A stretch of 64,000 nucleotides of DNA from Streptomyces marincola (GCF_020410765.1 NZ_CP084541.1:3786501-3850500); one strand, 5' to 3'. Counted from the first letter of the stretch, positions 14,685 through 23,564 are shown. Notes: a model not told the origin generated them from the letters alone. Numbers and translations: made by a program.

Positions 14685-16204
14685 GAGGCGAGGGTGATGG
14701 TCGTGCGGGAGCGGTCGCCGCCGCGCAGGCCCGTGACCCTGGCCGCCGCCAGCTTCCCCGAGAGCAGCACGGGCGGCACCCCGACGCCGGGGGTCGTGCC
14801 GCAGCCGGCGAGCACGGCGTTCGAGGTGCCGCGCACGAGGTTGCGCGGCCGGAACGGGCCGGTCTGCGCGAACGTGTGCGCGGCGGAGAACGGCGTGCCC
14901 GCCGCGTGTTCCTGCCGGGCCCAGTCGGCCGGGGTGACCAGGTGTTCGGCCTCGATGGCGGCGGCCAGGCCCGCGAGCCCCCGGCGTTCCAGCTCGGCGA
15001 GCAGCCGGTCGCGGTAGCGGGGGCCGAGCGTGCGCCACGCGTCGGCGTCGGGCCCGATGGCGGTGTTGGGGCAGGGCGCGAGCACGTAGTGCAGGTGGCG
15101 GCCCGGGGGCGCGAGCGAGGGATCGTGCGCGGTGGGGCGCGTGATGAGCAGCGAGGGGTCGGTCATCAGCCGCCCGGATCGGGTGAGTTCCTCGAACGTG
15201 CGTTCCCAGGCGCGGCCGAACGACAGCGTGTGGTGGCCAAGACCCGGCCACGTGCGCGTGGTGCCCGCGTGCAGCACGACGGCGGAGGGCGCGTGGCGCA
15301 GCCGCAGCGGGCGGCGCGGCACGCGGCCGAGAAGCCGGTAGGCGGTGGGCAGTTCCGGCGTGAGCACGACCGCGTCGCACGGCAGCCGCAGGCCGTCGGC
15401 GGTGTGCACGGCGGTGACGCGGTCGCCGCGGCGTTCGAGGCGGGTCACCGTCTGCCCCCAGTGGAACGTTCCCCCGGCGTCCGTGGCCGCCGCCGCGAGG
15501 GCGCGCGGCAGCGCGTGCACGCCCCCGCGTGGGAAGTACACGCCGGAGACCGTGTCCATGTAGGCGATGACGGCGTACGCGGCGAGCGCGCGGGTGGGCG
15601 ACACGCCCGCGTAGAGGGACTGGAAGGTGAAGACGCGGCGCAGCCGCTCGTCGGACAGGAACCGGCCGACCTGCCGGTCGAGGCGGCCGAACCCGCCGAG
15701 CGCCGCGAGGCGCGCGAGGTCGGGGTTGAGCAGCCGGAGCGGTGAGTCGAAGTTCGCGTCGATGAACCGGTGCAGCTGCGCGCGGTACAGCGCTTCGAGC
15801 CACTGCCGCAGCCCGCGGTAGCCCGCCGCCTCGCGCGGCCCGGCGCACCGGCGGACCTCGGCCTCCATGGCCGCCGCGTCGGTGTGCACGTCGAGGTGGC
15901 CGCCGTCGGCGAACCTCGCCCGGTACGCGGGGTGCAGGGGAACGAGGTCGAGCCGTTCGCGCAGCGAGGTGCCGACGGCGGCGAACGCCTCGTCGATCAG
16001 CTCCGGCATCGTGACGACGGTCGGCCCGGTGTCGAGCAGGTAGCCGCCGAGGTCGACGCGCCCGGCCCGGCCGCCCGGCAGCGCCGCGCGTTCGACCACG
16101 GTCACCTCGCGCCCGGCGCCGAGCAGGTGCAGCGCCGCCGACAGGCCGGAGAGCCCTGCGCCCACCACGACGACGCGGCCGGTCGGCCCGGTCAGCCGCT
16201 TCAT
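14681..16204 (-). CDS. crtI: Phytoene desaturase
   Basis: A 507-residue FAD-dependent CrtI-type enzyme converting phytoene stepwise toward lycopene. The dinucleotide-binding site is VVVGAGLSGLSAALHL with ERAALPGGRAG after it, and the conserved C-terminal motif is GCGTTPGVGVPPVLLSGKLA. Its start ATG 16202-16204 has only a weak ribosome site (GGGGTG), but it overlaps the TGA of a 33-codon ORF with a strong site, so translation is probably by coupling. It is the first enzyme gene of crtI-crtB-Rieske. The number of desaturation steps cannot be told from sequence. Confidence 0.92.
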   Translation of the reverse strand: MKRLTGPTGRVVVVGAGLSGLSAALHLLGAGREVTVVERAALPGGRAGRVDLGGYLLDTGPTVVTMPELIDEAFAAVGTSLRERLDLVPLHPAYRARFADGGHLDVHTDAAAMEAEVRRCAGPREAAGYRGLRQWLEALYRAQLHRFIDANFDSPLRLLNPDLARLAALGGFGRLDRQVGRFLSDERLRRVFTFQSLYAGVSPTRALAAYAVIAYMDTVSGVYFPRGGVHALPRALAAAATDAGGTFHWGQTVTRLERRGDRVTAVHTADGLRLPCDAVVLTPELPTAYRLLGRVPRRPLRLRHAPSAVVLHAGTTRTWPGLGHHTLSFGRAWERTFEELTRSGRLMTDPSLLITRPTAHDPSLAPPGRHLHYVLAPCPNTAIGPDADAWRTLGPRYRDRLLAELERRGLAGLAAAIEAEHLVTPADWARQEHAAGTPFSAAHTFAQTGPFRPRNLVRGTSNAVLAGCGTTPGVGVPPVLLSGKLAAARVTGLRGGDRSRTTITLAS

Positions 16205-16302
16205 CGCGGCACCCCGGTCCCGGCGGTCGGGGCGGTCGGGGCGGTCGGGGGCGCCGGGGCGGTCCGGGACGTTCGGCGGGTCCGCGAGGAAAGTACCGGC
16301 AT
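16201..16302 (-). CDS. 33-codon leader ORF coupled to crtI
   Basis: ATG 16300-16302 is preceded by GGAAGGA at 6 nt, a far better site than that of crtI. It encodes MPVLSSRTRRTSRTAPAPP and a run of TAP triplets, and its TGA overlaps the crtI ATG. The TAP run corresponds to a GGTCGGGGC direct repeat at ~16220-16250. It may be a translational leader, or the fused ends of a deleted upstream gene such as crtE. Confidence 0.5.
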   Translation of the reverse strand: MPVLSSRTRRTSRTAPAPPTAPTAPTAGTGVPR

Positions 16303-16449
16303 CGCGTGTCCTTCCGTGGTTCCGTGCGGCGGGGCCGCCACCGTCAGGGCGGCCCGCCGTGCAGGCGTTCCCCGGTCCGGGGCGGCACGGTCGCGCGGCG
16401 GCCGGATTCAGCCCGTTCGGCCCACGGGGTCGTTCGCTGCTCTCGGGGC

Positions 16450-16490
16450 GCCCGGCGCGCGCCCGCGCTCGGACGGCGCGCGCGCCGGGC
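16450..16490 (-). terminator. Terminator hairpin after the NrfD-like gene
   Basis: A perfect 13-bp stem (GCCCGGCGCGCGC at 16450-16462 with 16478-16490) and a 15-nt loop lie 6 bp past the stop of the NrfD gene. It should end the formate dehydrogenase operon before the carotenoid promoter region (16303-16449), which otherwise holds no gene. Confidence 0.75.
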
Positions 16491-16495
16491 GGCCG

Positions 16496-17656
16496 TCAGG
16501 GCGTCTCGGCCGCCTCCGCCGCCGCGTGGGCCTCGGCCGCCGCGAGGCGGGCGCGTTGCGGCTCGACCGTGTACTTCGGGTCGCGCACCGACGCCAGCCC
16601 CGCGTGGAACAGGCCGAAGCGCGTGCAGGCCGAGGCGGCCAGCAGCGCCGCGCCGCTGAGCGCCGCCGCCGCGCGGCTGCGCCCGGCGAGCCCGGCCGCG
16701 CCGGCCGCGCCCGCGGCGCCGAGCACCGAGGCGGCGCGCAGCAGGCGCCCGGCCTTCCCCCGCCGGTAGGTCTCGTCGACCGGCCCGGCGCGGCGGTGCA
16801 GCGCCCGCATGGCGGCGAACTCGGCGGCCGTGCCCAGCACGGCGGCGCGCCGCGCCGGGCCGCTCTCGCGCCCCGGCGCGGCCAGCAGCGCCATGCCGGC
16901 CGCGGCGGCCGCCGCCGAGCCGGTGAACAGGTACGGCAGTTCCCTGTGGCCCTCGTGCCACGCGGGCACCGCCGTGTCCGCGAACAGCACGCCCGTGTAG
17001 GCGGCGACCGCCGGCCCGAACACCGCCGCGCCGCAGGTCGCGGCCCGGCCGGTGCGGGGGAACAGGCCGGTCGTGTCGGTGACGGCGGCGACGCCGGCCA
17101 GCGGGCCGTAACCGGCGAGCAGCCACGAGCCGATGCTCATGGGGGAGGTCGGCTTGATCACGCGCAGCATGTTCAGGAAGCGCGCCGGGCGGCCGAGGTC
17201 GTGCACGAGCGCCACGACGGACAGCGAGACCGCGCCGAGCGAGCTGAGCTTCATCGCCCGCGCGGTGGCGCGCCGCCCGGTCAGCTCCGCACCGGCGGCG
17301 AGCACCGAGCCGGCCCCGGCGAGCCCGCCGAGGAACAGGTAGCCGGCGATGTCCGTGGCCGCCCAGTGCGGGGCCTTGAGCACCGGCCTGCCGTAGTACG
17401 ACGTGAACGCCTCGCCGTCCCCCGGGCCGCCGCCGGGTCCGCCTCGGGAACGCCGCCGGCCCGCCGGGCCCGCCGCCCGCCGTTCGCCTGAGCCAGTGCC
17501 GGTGCTGAACGCGTCGGCGCCGTACGGCCGTTGGCCGTCCGGCGGGGCACCGTCCGGGACGGCCCCGGGACCGCCCGGCATGCCGTTGCCGAACAGCGCG
17601 TGGCTGCCGGGCCGTTCGTTGCGCAGGCCCGCCCTGGTCACCTCGGCGTCGCTCAT
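16496..17656 (-). CDS. NrfD/PsrC-type membrane anchor subunit
   Basis: A 386-residue polytopic protein. After a soluble, Gly/Pro-rich N-terminal ~90 residues come about eight hydrophobic segments (for example AGYLFLGGLAGAGSVLAAGA, SLGAVSLSVVALVHDLGRP and SPMSIGSWLLAGYGPLAG). These are NrfD-family features: a quinone-reactive anchor without haem for an Fe-S/molybdoenzyme pair. ATG 17654-17656 overlaps the Fe-S subunit stop by 4 bp. The soluble N-terminus is longer than usual. It is the last gene of the three-gene operon and probably passes electrons to menaquinone. Confidence 0.88.
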   Translation of the reverse strand: MSDAEVTRAGLRNERPGSHALFGNGMPGGPGAVPDGAPPDGQRPYGADAFSTGTGSGERRAAGPAGRRRSRGGPGGGPGDGEAFTSYYGRPVLKAPHWAATDIAGYLFLGGLAGAGSVLAAGAELTGRRATARAMKLSSLGAVSLSVVALVHDLGRPARFLNMLRVIKPTSPMSIGSWLLAGYGPLAGVAAVTDTTGLFPRTGRAATCGAAVFGPAVAAYTGVLFADTAVPAWHEGHRELPYLFTGSAAAAAAGMALLAAPGRESGPARRAAVLGTAAEFAAMRALHRRAGPVDETYRRGKAGRLLRAASVLGAAGAAGAAGLAGRSRAAAALSGAALLAASACTRFGLFHAGLASVRDPKYTVEPQRARLAAAEAHAAAEAAETP

Positions 17657-18549
17657 CGCCTGCCTCCCGCGAACATCGCGGCGAGCCCCGTCAGCAGCGC
17701 CGCCGCCGCGACGCCCGCGTGCCGCCACATCGCGGGCAGGTCCCGCGTGGTGACCTGCGGGTCCGGCGGCAGCCCGTACACCTCGGGCTCGTCGAGCAGC
17801 AGGAAGAACGCGCCCGCGCCGCCCACCCCGTCCGCCGGGTCCTCGCCGTACAGGCGCGCGTCGGGCACGCCGGTCGCGTGCAGTTGCGCGACGCGCTCGG
17901 CCGCGCGCTCCCGCAGCGTCTCCAGCGGCCCGAACTGGATCGAGTCGGTCGGGCACGCCTTGGCGCAGGCGGGTTCGCTCCCGGCGCCGAGCCGGTCGTA
18001 GCACAGCGTGCACTTCCAGGCCCGCCCGTCGCCCTCGCGCTGCTCGATCACCCCGTAGGGACAGGCGGGCACGCAGTAGCCGCACCCGTTGCAGATGTCC
18101 TCCTGCACGACGACCGTGCCGAACTCGGTGCGCAGCAGCGAGCCCGTCGGGCACACGTCGAGGCACGCGGCGTGCGTGCAGTGCTTGCACACGTCCGAGG
18201 CCATCAGCCAGCGCATGTCGGGCTGCGACTGCTGGCCGCCCAGCGGCTTGGCCTGCTCGATGAACGCCACGTGCCGCCACGTCGAGGCGCCGAGCGCGCC
18301 GGTGTTGTCGTAGCTCATGCCGGTCAGGTCGAGCCCGTCCTCAGGCACGGCGTTCCACTCCTTGCAGGCAACCTCGCACGCCTTGCAGCCGATGCACACG
18401 GAGGTGTCGGTGAAGAACCCGACGCGCTCGGGCGGGTCGGTGTGCCCCGCGTCGGCCGCGACATCGGGCTCGGGCCCGTACAGCAGGTTCGGTCGTTCCG
18501 TCGTCAGATTCGGTCGTTGCGTCGTCAGGTCCGGTGGTTCCGTCGTCAT
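17653..18549 (-). CDS. 4Fe-4S ferredoxin-type electron-transfer subunit (FdhB/HybA-like)
   Basis: A 298-residue subunit with four cysteine clusters: CIGCKACEVACKEW, CKHCTHAACLDVCPTG, CNGCGYCVPACPYG and CTLCYDRLGAG...CAKACPTD, giving four probable [4Fe-4S] centres. A single hydrophobic helix near the C-terminus (AGVAAAALLTGLAAMFAGG) tethers it to the membrane. The N-terminus has a small internal repeat (LTTQRPNLTTERPNL), reflected in the DNA near 18.5 kb. It starts 3 bp after the catalytic gene and should relay electrons from it to the NrfD anchor. Confidence 0.92.
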   Translation of the reverse strand: MTTEPPDLTTQRPNLTTERPNLLYGPEPDVAADAGHTDPPERVGFFTDTSVCIGCKACEVACKEWNAVPEDGLDLTGMSYDNTGALGASTWRHVAFIEQAKPLGGQQSQPDMRWLMASDVCKHCTHAACLDVCPTGSLLRTEFGTVVVQEDICNGCGYCVPACPYGVIEQREGDGRAWKCTLCYDRLGAGSEPACAKACPTDSIQFGPLETLRERAAERVAQLHATGVPDARLYGEDPADGVGGAGAFFLLLDEPEVYGLPPDPQVTTRDLPAMWRHAGVAAAALLTGLAAMFAGGRR

Positions 18550-18552
18550 GGG

Positions 18553-21500
18553 TCAGACCTCCAGGCCCGTTCGCTCGTCGGCGCCCGCGCGCCTGCGGTA
18601 GTCCTCGACCAGGGCCCGCAGCGCGGGGCCGCGCGGGCGGCGCCCAGGCCGGATGTCGGCGGTGAGCGCCTTGACCTCCTGGATGTGCACGTTCGGGTCG
18701 AGCACGATGGCGGACAGCTCGTTCGCCGCGTCGCCCGTGCTGTAGCCGTTGGGTCCCCAGTGGTAGGGCAGGCCGATGTGGTGCACCGTGCGGCCGTCCG
18801 CGCGCAGCGGCGCCATCCGCTCGGTGACCAGCACCCGCGCCTCGATGGCGCTGCGCGCGGTGATGATCGTCGCCCAGCCCGCGTGGGCGAGGCCGCGTTC
18901 CGCCGCGAGCTCGGGGGACACCTCGCAGAACAACTCCGGCTGGAGTTCCGCCAGATAGGGCGACCAACGGGTCATGCCGCCCGCCGTGAAGTGCTCGGTG
19001 AGCCGGTAGGTCGTCACGACGTACGGATAGACGTGCGAGCCCGGGGCCCCGTTCGCCGGGTGGTACTCGTTGCCCTCGCGGGGGAACGCCAGCCGTACGG
19101 GGGAGCGCGGGTGGTGCGGGTGCAGCGCGTTCCCGAACGGCGAGTCCTGCGGCTCGTAGTGCGTCGGCATCGGGCCGTCCACGAGCCCCGCCGGGGCGTA
19201 GAGCCAGCCCTTGCCGTCGCCCTGCATGATGAACGCGTCGTCGCCGCGCAGCGCGGCCACGCCGAACGCGTTCTCGTCCGGGACGTGGTCAGGCGGGCAC
19301 GTGAGGGGGAAGTCCGGCTCGTCGTGGCCGGTCCAGCGGCCCGCGTCCGCGTCCCACCACACGTACGCCTTGCGTTCGCTCCACGGGGTGCCGTCGGGCG
19401 CGGCGGAGGCGCGGTTGTACAGCACGCGGCGGTTCGCGGGCCAGGCCCACGCCCACTCGGCGGCCACCCAGTCCTGCTCGGTGTGCGGCTTGCGGCGCGC
19501 GGCGCGGTTGACGCCGTCCGCGTACACGCCGCAGTAGATCCAGCAGCCGCAGGACGTGGAGCCGTCGTCCCTCAACTCCGTGTACGCCGACAGCGGCGCG
19601 CCGTCGGGGCCGCGCCCGTTGATCTCGGCGAGGACCGCGTCCGCGATCGGCTCGTCGTGCGCGCCGGTCACCGGGTAGTCCCAGGCCAGGTCGAGGAACA
19701 GGCGGTCGGCCGGGTCGTCGGAGCCGGCCAGCTTCTCGCGGATGCGGCGGTGCAGGTGGTGGGCGAACCACAGCTCGCTGCGCGCGTCGCCGGCCGGCTC
19801 CACGGCGGCGTGGTGCCACTGGAGCCAGCGGTTGGTGTTGGTGAACGAGCCCGACTTCTCGGCGTGCGAGGCGGCGGGGAAGAAGAACACCTCAGTTCCG
19901 ATGTCCTCCGTGCGCAGCTCCCCGGTCTCGATCTCCGGCCCATCGAGCCACCAGGTCGCGGACTCGATGAGCGAGAAGTCGCGCACCACGAGCCAGTCGA
20001 GCCGCGCCATGCCGAGGCGCTGGAGGCGGGCGTTCGCCGAGCCGACGGCCGGGTTCTCGCCGAGCAGGAAGTAGCCCTTGCAGACGCCGTCGAGCTGCGC
20101 CATGACGGTGTCGTACGTGCTGTGCGAGCCGGTGAGGCGCGGCAGGTGGTCGAAGCAGAAGTCGTTCTCCGCGGTGGCCGCGTCGCCGTAGTACGCCTTC
20201 AGCAGGCTGACCATGTAGGCGTTCATGTCGGCCCAGTAGCCCTTGCGGGCGCGCACCGCGCGCACGAACGAGTCCAGGTCCTGGTGGGCCTGCGCGTGCG
20301 GCATCGGCAGGTAGCCGGGCAGCAGGTTGAACAGCGTCGGGATGTCGCTCGACCCCTGGATGCTGGCGTGGCCGCGCAGGGCCTGGATGCCGCCGCCGGG
20401 GCGGCCGATGTTGCCGAGCAGCAGCTGGAGCACGGACGCGGCCCTGATGTACTGCGAGCCGACGGTGTGCTGGGTCCAGCCGACGGCGTACACGAACGCG
20501 CCGGTGCGTTCCGGGCCCGAGTTGCGCGTCAGGATGTCGCACACCTGCGCGAACCGTTCGGGGGAAACGCCGCACACCCGTTCGACCATCTCGGGTGTGT
20601 AGCGCGCGTAGTGCCGCTTGAGAATCTGGAACACGCAGCGCGGGTGCGTCAGCGTCTCGTCCCGCCGGGGGCGCGGCGTGACGTCCTGCCCGCCGGAGCC
20701 GTGCGACTCCGAGCCGCCCGCCGCGTGCTCGATCGCCGCGTCGTCGAGCCGCAGGTTGCGGTGCGGGTCGGGCTCCCCCGCCAGCGAACGCACCGCCGCG
20801 CCCTCGTACTGCCAGCTCTCCGGGTCGTAGTGGCGGCCCTCCTCGTCGAGGCCGGAGAAGACCCCGGCCAGGTCCTCGGTGTCGCGGAAGTCCTCCGAGA
20901 CGATGGTGGCCGCGTTCGTGTAGGCCAGCACGTAGTCGCGGAACTCCTTGCCCTCGCTCAGGACGTGGTTGATGATCCCGCCGAGGAACGCGATGTCGCT
21001 GCCGGCCCTGATGCCGACGTGCAGGTCGGCCAGCGCGCTGGTGCGCGTGAACCGGGGGTCGACGTGCACGATCGTCGCCCCGCGCGCCTTGGCCTCCATG
21101 ACCCACTGGAAGCCCACCGGGTGCGCCTCGGCGTAGTTGGAGCCCTGGATCACGATGCAGTCGGCGTTCTGGAGGTCCTGCATGAACGTCGTCGCGCCGC
21201 CGCGCCCGAACGACGTGCCGAGCCCGGCGACCGTCGAACTGTGGCAGACCCGGGCCTGGTTCTCGATCTGGATGATGCCCAGGCCCGTGAACAGCTTCTT
21301 GAGCAGGTAGTTCTCCTCGTTGTCCAGCACCGCGCCGCCCAGGCTCGCGATGCCGAGCGTGCGCGCCACGCGCGAGCCCTCGACCTCCCACTGCCACGTC
21401 TCGCGGCGGGTTTTGATGACGCGGTCCGCGACCATGTCCATGGCCTCGTCGAGGCCGATCGGCTCCCAGGCGGTGCCGTGCGGGCGGCGGTAGAGCACCT

Positions 21501-21810
21501 GGTGGCGCCTGGCGTCCCCGGTGACGAGCTGGAGCGTCGCGGAACCCTTCGGGCACAGCCGGCCCCGGCTCACCGGCGAGGCCGGATCGCCCTCGATCTG
21601 CACGATCCGCTCGTCCTTGACGTAGATCTGCTGGCCGCAGCCGACCGCGCAGTACGGGCAGATCGAGTCCACCACCCGGTCGGCGGTGTCCGTCCTCGGC
21701 CGCAGCCGCGCGGTGCGCGCGGAGCGCGCGGCGGCGCCCCGGCCCAGCGGGTCGGTGCCGGTCAGCTGCCGGTACACGGGCCAGTCCTGAATCCACGTGC
21801 GCACGCCCAT
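18553..21810 (-). CDS. Formate dehydrogenase catalytic (molybdopterin) subunit, Cys-type
   Basis: A 1085-residue molybdopterin oxidoreductase. The N-terminal [4Fe-4S] site is CPYCAVGCGQQIYV...CPKG, and the active-site loop reads NQARVCHSSTVAGLG, with Cys where many formate dehydrogenases have selenocysteine. The C-terminal MopB-binding part ends in IGLPYHWGPNGYSTGDAANE, typical of FDH. There is no Tat or Sec signal (MGVRTWIQDWPVYRQLTG), so the enzyme is probably cytoplasmic-facing. ATG 21808-21810 is chosen because the longer frame is only low-complexity. An insert at about residue 400 (GGSESHGSGGQDVTPRPRRD) is a likely surface loop. Reaction: formate to CO2, or the reverse. Confidence 0.92.
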   Translation of the reverse strand: MGVRTWIQDWPVYRQLTGTDPLGRGAAARSARTARLRPRTDTADRVVDSICPYCAVGCGQQIYVKDERIVQIEGDPASPVSRGRLCPKGSATLQLVTGDARRHQVLYRRPHGTAWEPIGLDEAMDMVADRVIKTRRETWQWEVEGSRVARTLGIASLGGAVLDNEENYLLKKLFTGLGIIQIENQARVCHSSTVAGLGTSFGRGGATTFMQDLQNADCIVIQGSNYAEAHPVGFQWVMEAKARGATIVHVDPRFTRTSALADLHVGIRAGSDIAFLGGIINHVLSEGKEFRDYVLAYTNAATIVSEDFRDTEDLAGVFSGLDEEGRHYDPESWQYEGAAVRSLAGEPDPHRNLRLDDAAIEHAAGGSESHGSGGQDVTPRPRRDETLTHPRCVFQILKRHYARYTPEMVERVCGVSPERFAQVCDILTRNSGPERTGAFVYAVGWTQHTVGSQYIRAASVLQLLLGNIGRPGGGIQALRGHASIQGSSDIPTLFNLLPGYLPMPHAQAHQDLDSFVRAVRARKGYWADMNAYMVSLLKAYYGDAATAENDFCFDHLPRLTGSHSTYDTVMAQLDGVCKGYFLLGENPAVGSANARLQRLGMARLDWLVVRDFSLIESATWWLDGPEIETGELRTEDIGTEVFFFPAASHAEKSGSFTNTNRWLQWHHAAVEPAGDARSELWFAHHLHRRIREKLAGSDDPADRLFLDLAWDYPVTGAHDEPIADAVLAEINGRGPDGAPLSAYTELRDDGSTSCGCWIYCGVYADGVNRAARRKPHTEQDWVAAEWAWAWPANRRVLYNRASAAPDGTPWSERKAYVWWDADAGRWTGHDEPDFPLTCPPDHVPDENAFGVAALRGDDAFIMQGDGKGWLYAPAGLVDGPMPTHYEPQDSPFGNALHPHHPRSPVRLAFPREGNEYHPANGAPGSHVYPYVVTTYRLTEHFTAGGMTRWSPYLAELQPELFCEVSPELAAERGLAHAGWATIITARSAIEARVLVTERMAPLRADGRTVHHIGLPYHWGPNGYSTGDAANELSAIVLDPNVHIQEVKALTADIRPGRRPRGPALRALVEDYRRRAGADERTGLEV

Positions 21811-22131
21811 CGCCCACCGCGCCTTTCCCGAGCCGCCCCACGGGTGGCCGCCGGTCCTCCGTGCCCGCCGCTCCCGGCGCCGCCGGCACCTGGTGCGTCT
21901 CCGGCGATCATGCGGCGCGTTCGGGGCGGGCGCATCCGGGGCGTGTCCGAACGGGCGGCGGGCGAGCGGGCCGAACGGGCGGCGGGGCGTTCCTCCGGCC
22001 GCGGGGCGGGGCGTTCGGGGTGGGGCGTTCCTCCGGCGGGGGCGCGGGGGCGCTGGACGAGGGGCAGGGGCGCGCGCAGAATCGGGCCGGGGAGCGCGCG
22101 GGCCGGCGCGCGGTGCCGACAGGGGGCGCGG
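21811..22131. repeat. G-rich intergenic region with a 16-bp direct repeat
   Basis: This divergent gap holds no gene I can support. GGGGCGTTCCTCCGGC occurs at 21984-21999 and 22022-22037, within a longer run of GGGGCG and CGGGCGG units. It should contain promoters for the formate dehydrogenase operon (leftward) and the Cys-rich gene (rightward); no clear -10/-35 pair stands out. Confidence 0.45.
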
Positions 22132-22461
22132 ATGGCGGACATCGAGTGGGCGGTGCAGGAGTGCCGGGAGTGCGGGCACCCGCGCGCCGACCACGATCCG
22201 CTGGTCAGGGTCGAGGGCAGGTGCCGGGGAACGACCGCTGTCCCGGCCGGTGGCCGCGCCCCCCGGCCGTGCGCGTGCCGTGAGTTCTGGCCCAAGCCGC
22301 AGGACGTGGGCGGCCCCGGCACGTGGCCGTGCGCGTCGTGCGGCCACCGGCGGCACCTGCCGGCCGCGTGCCGCGCGCGTGCGGTGGGCGGCGGCGACGG
22401 GCTCAGGAACTGCCGGTGCGGCTACGAGCCGCCGCGCCCCTGGCTCGACCCGATCGGCTGA
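22132..22461 (+). CDS. Cys-rich (zinc-ribbon-like) hypothetical protein
   Basis: A 109-residue protein with CRECGHPRADHD near the N-terminus, CACREFW mid-way, CASCGHRRHLPAACRA and finally CRCGYEPP: at least four CxC/CxxC pairs suited to two zinc sites. No catalytic motif is visible. ATG 22132 has only a modest G-rich ribosome site (GGGGGCG). Coding is supported by the regular Cys pairs despite the very high G+C. It is divergent from the formate dehydrogenase operon; any link to metal-centre assembly is speculation. Confidence 0.65.
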   Translation: MADIEWAVQECRECGHPRADHDPLVRVEGRCRGTTAVPAGGRAPRPCACREFWPKPQDVGGPGTWPCASCGHRRHLPAACRARAVGGGDGLRNCRCGYEPPRPWLDPIG

Positions 22462-22521
22462 CCCGCACCTGCTGCCCGGCCGCCGCCCGGCCGCCATCGG
22501 GCGGCGGGGCCCCGGCCGCGC

Positions 22522-22965
22522 TCAGGGCATCCCGTCGTCCGGCCGCACCGGTTCGACCGCTTCGACCGGAACGTTCGGGTGGCTGCCCGCGTCCTCGCCC
22601 CCGTCGCTCGGGAACTCCCGCGGGTCGAGCGGCTGCGGCGACGGGGCCGGAACGGGGGCGGGCGTGGCCTCCTGATGAGGCAGGGGAAGGTCGGAGGGAA
22701 CGCCCGCGGGCCTGGTGGGCGGCGGCTCCGGCGCCCTGCCGCCGAGCGCGAGCAGGGCCGCGACCACCGCGGCGGCCAGGCCGAGCAGCGCGGCGGCCGT
22801 GGCCCGTCCGGACAGGACCCGGAGGCGCCGGGGGGCGTGCGCGGAGGGCGGGCGGGGGGCGCGCAGGTCGTCGGCGGTGACGGTCTCGGCACGGGCCCGC
22901 AGGGCGGCGGCCAGGAGCCGTTCGATCGCTTCCGGGTGCTGATCGCCTCCACCGGGCGTGCTCAT
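22522..22965 (-). CDS. Membrane protein encoded with an ECF sigma factor (anti-sigma candidate)
   Basis: A 147-residue protein with an N-terminal cytoplasmic helical part (~1-50, EAIERLLAAALRARAETVTA), one membrane helix (ATAAALLGLAAAVVAALLAL) and a Pro-rich outer tail. Its ATG overlaps the sigma factor stop by 4 bp. Position and topology suit a regulator of the sigma factor, but the conserved HxxxCxxC zinc anti-sigma motif is absent, so this is inference from context. Confidence 0.7.
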   Translation of the reverse strand: MSTPGGGDQHPEAIERLLAAALRARAETVTADDLRAPRPPSAHAPRRLRVLSGRATAAALLGLAAAVVAALLALGGRAPEPPPTRPAGVPSDLPLPHQEATPAPVPAPSPQPLDPREFPSDGGEDAGSHPNVPVEAVEPVRPDDGMP

Positions 22966-23564
22966 GGGCTGGTCTCCAGGTGTCTGCGCAGGGCCGTCAA
23001 CGCCCGGCTCGCGGTGGACTTCACCGTGCCGGGCGACAGGCCGAGGGTGTCGGCGATCTGGATCTCGGAGAGGCCGGACCAGTACCGCAGCACGAGGACT
23101 TCGCGCTGCCGCCTGGTCAGGCGGCGCAGCGCGTGCAGCACCGTCCTGTGCTCCTCGCGCAGCAGCACGTACTCGTCGGCCGAGGGGCCGTGCCCCGGCC
23201 GTTCGGGCACGTGCGCGCGCACGGTCCTGCGCCGGCGCAGCACGGAACGGGCCGCGTTCACCACGCTGGTGCGCAGGTACGCCTCCGGGGCGTCCACGGC
23301 GTCGAGTTCGGGGCCGTGGCGGCGCAGCAGCGCGGCGAACGCGTCCTGCACGACATCCTCGGCCGTGGGCACGTCGTCCACCAGGAACAGCGCGAGCCGG
23401 ACCAGGTCGAGGCGGCTGTGGTGGTAGAGGTCGTCGATGTCCGGCCGCCGCGCGTCCCCGGCCCCGCCGCCGGGCGGCGAGGGCGGCGGCCCGCCGGACG
23501 GCTCGGGCGCGGGTCGCGTGCCGCGCCGGCCGGTTCCGCCGCGCACCACCGGGAGTCCCGTCAT
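22962..23564 (-). CDS. ECF-type RNA polymerase sigma factor (SigE family)
   Basis: A 200-residue extracytoplasmic-function sigma factor. Region 2 runs from ~45 (YHHSRLDLVRLALFLVDDVP, AEDVVQDAFAALL) and region 4 from ~135 (LRRLTRRQREVLVLRYWSGL, SEIQIADTLGLSPGTVKSTA). The first ~40 residues are Pro/Gly-rich and lack homology, so the real start could be slightly downstream; ATG 23562-23564 has GAGGAAA upstream. It is followed by a coupled membrane protein gene, and a secreted repeat protein gene lies just upstream on the same strand. Confidence 0.9.
   Translation of the reverse strand: MTGLPVVRGGTGRRGTRPAPEPSGGPPPSPPGGGAGDARRPDIDDLYHHSRLDLVRLALFLVDDVPTAEDVVQDAFAALLRRHGPELDAVDAPEAYLRTSVVNAARSVLRRRRTVRAHVPERPGHGPSADEYVLLREEHRTVLHALRRLTRRQREVLVLRYWSGLSEIQIADTLGLSPGTVKSTASRALTALRRHLETSP

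Noticed and set aside
21937..22090. Possible CRISPR-like or transposon-end array in the G-rich gap
   Set aside because: Only one 16-bp unit is repeated exactly, spacing is irregular, and no cas or transposase gene is near; this is simple G+C-rich repetition.
17719..22461. A 1580-codon plus-strand frame opposite the formate dehydrogenase operon
   Set aside because: It is the antisense shadow of three clear genes: composition is Arg/Val/Gly-rich without domains. Only its last 109 codons, read from ATG 22132, look real.
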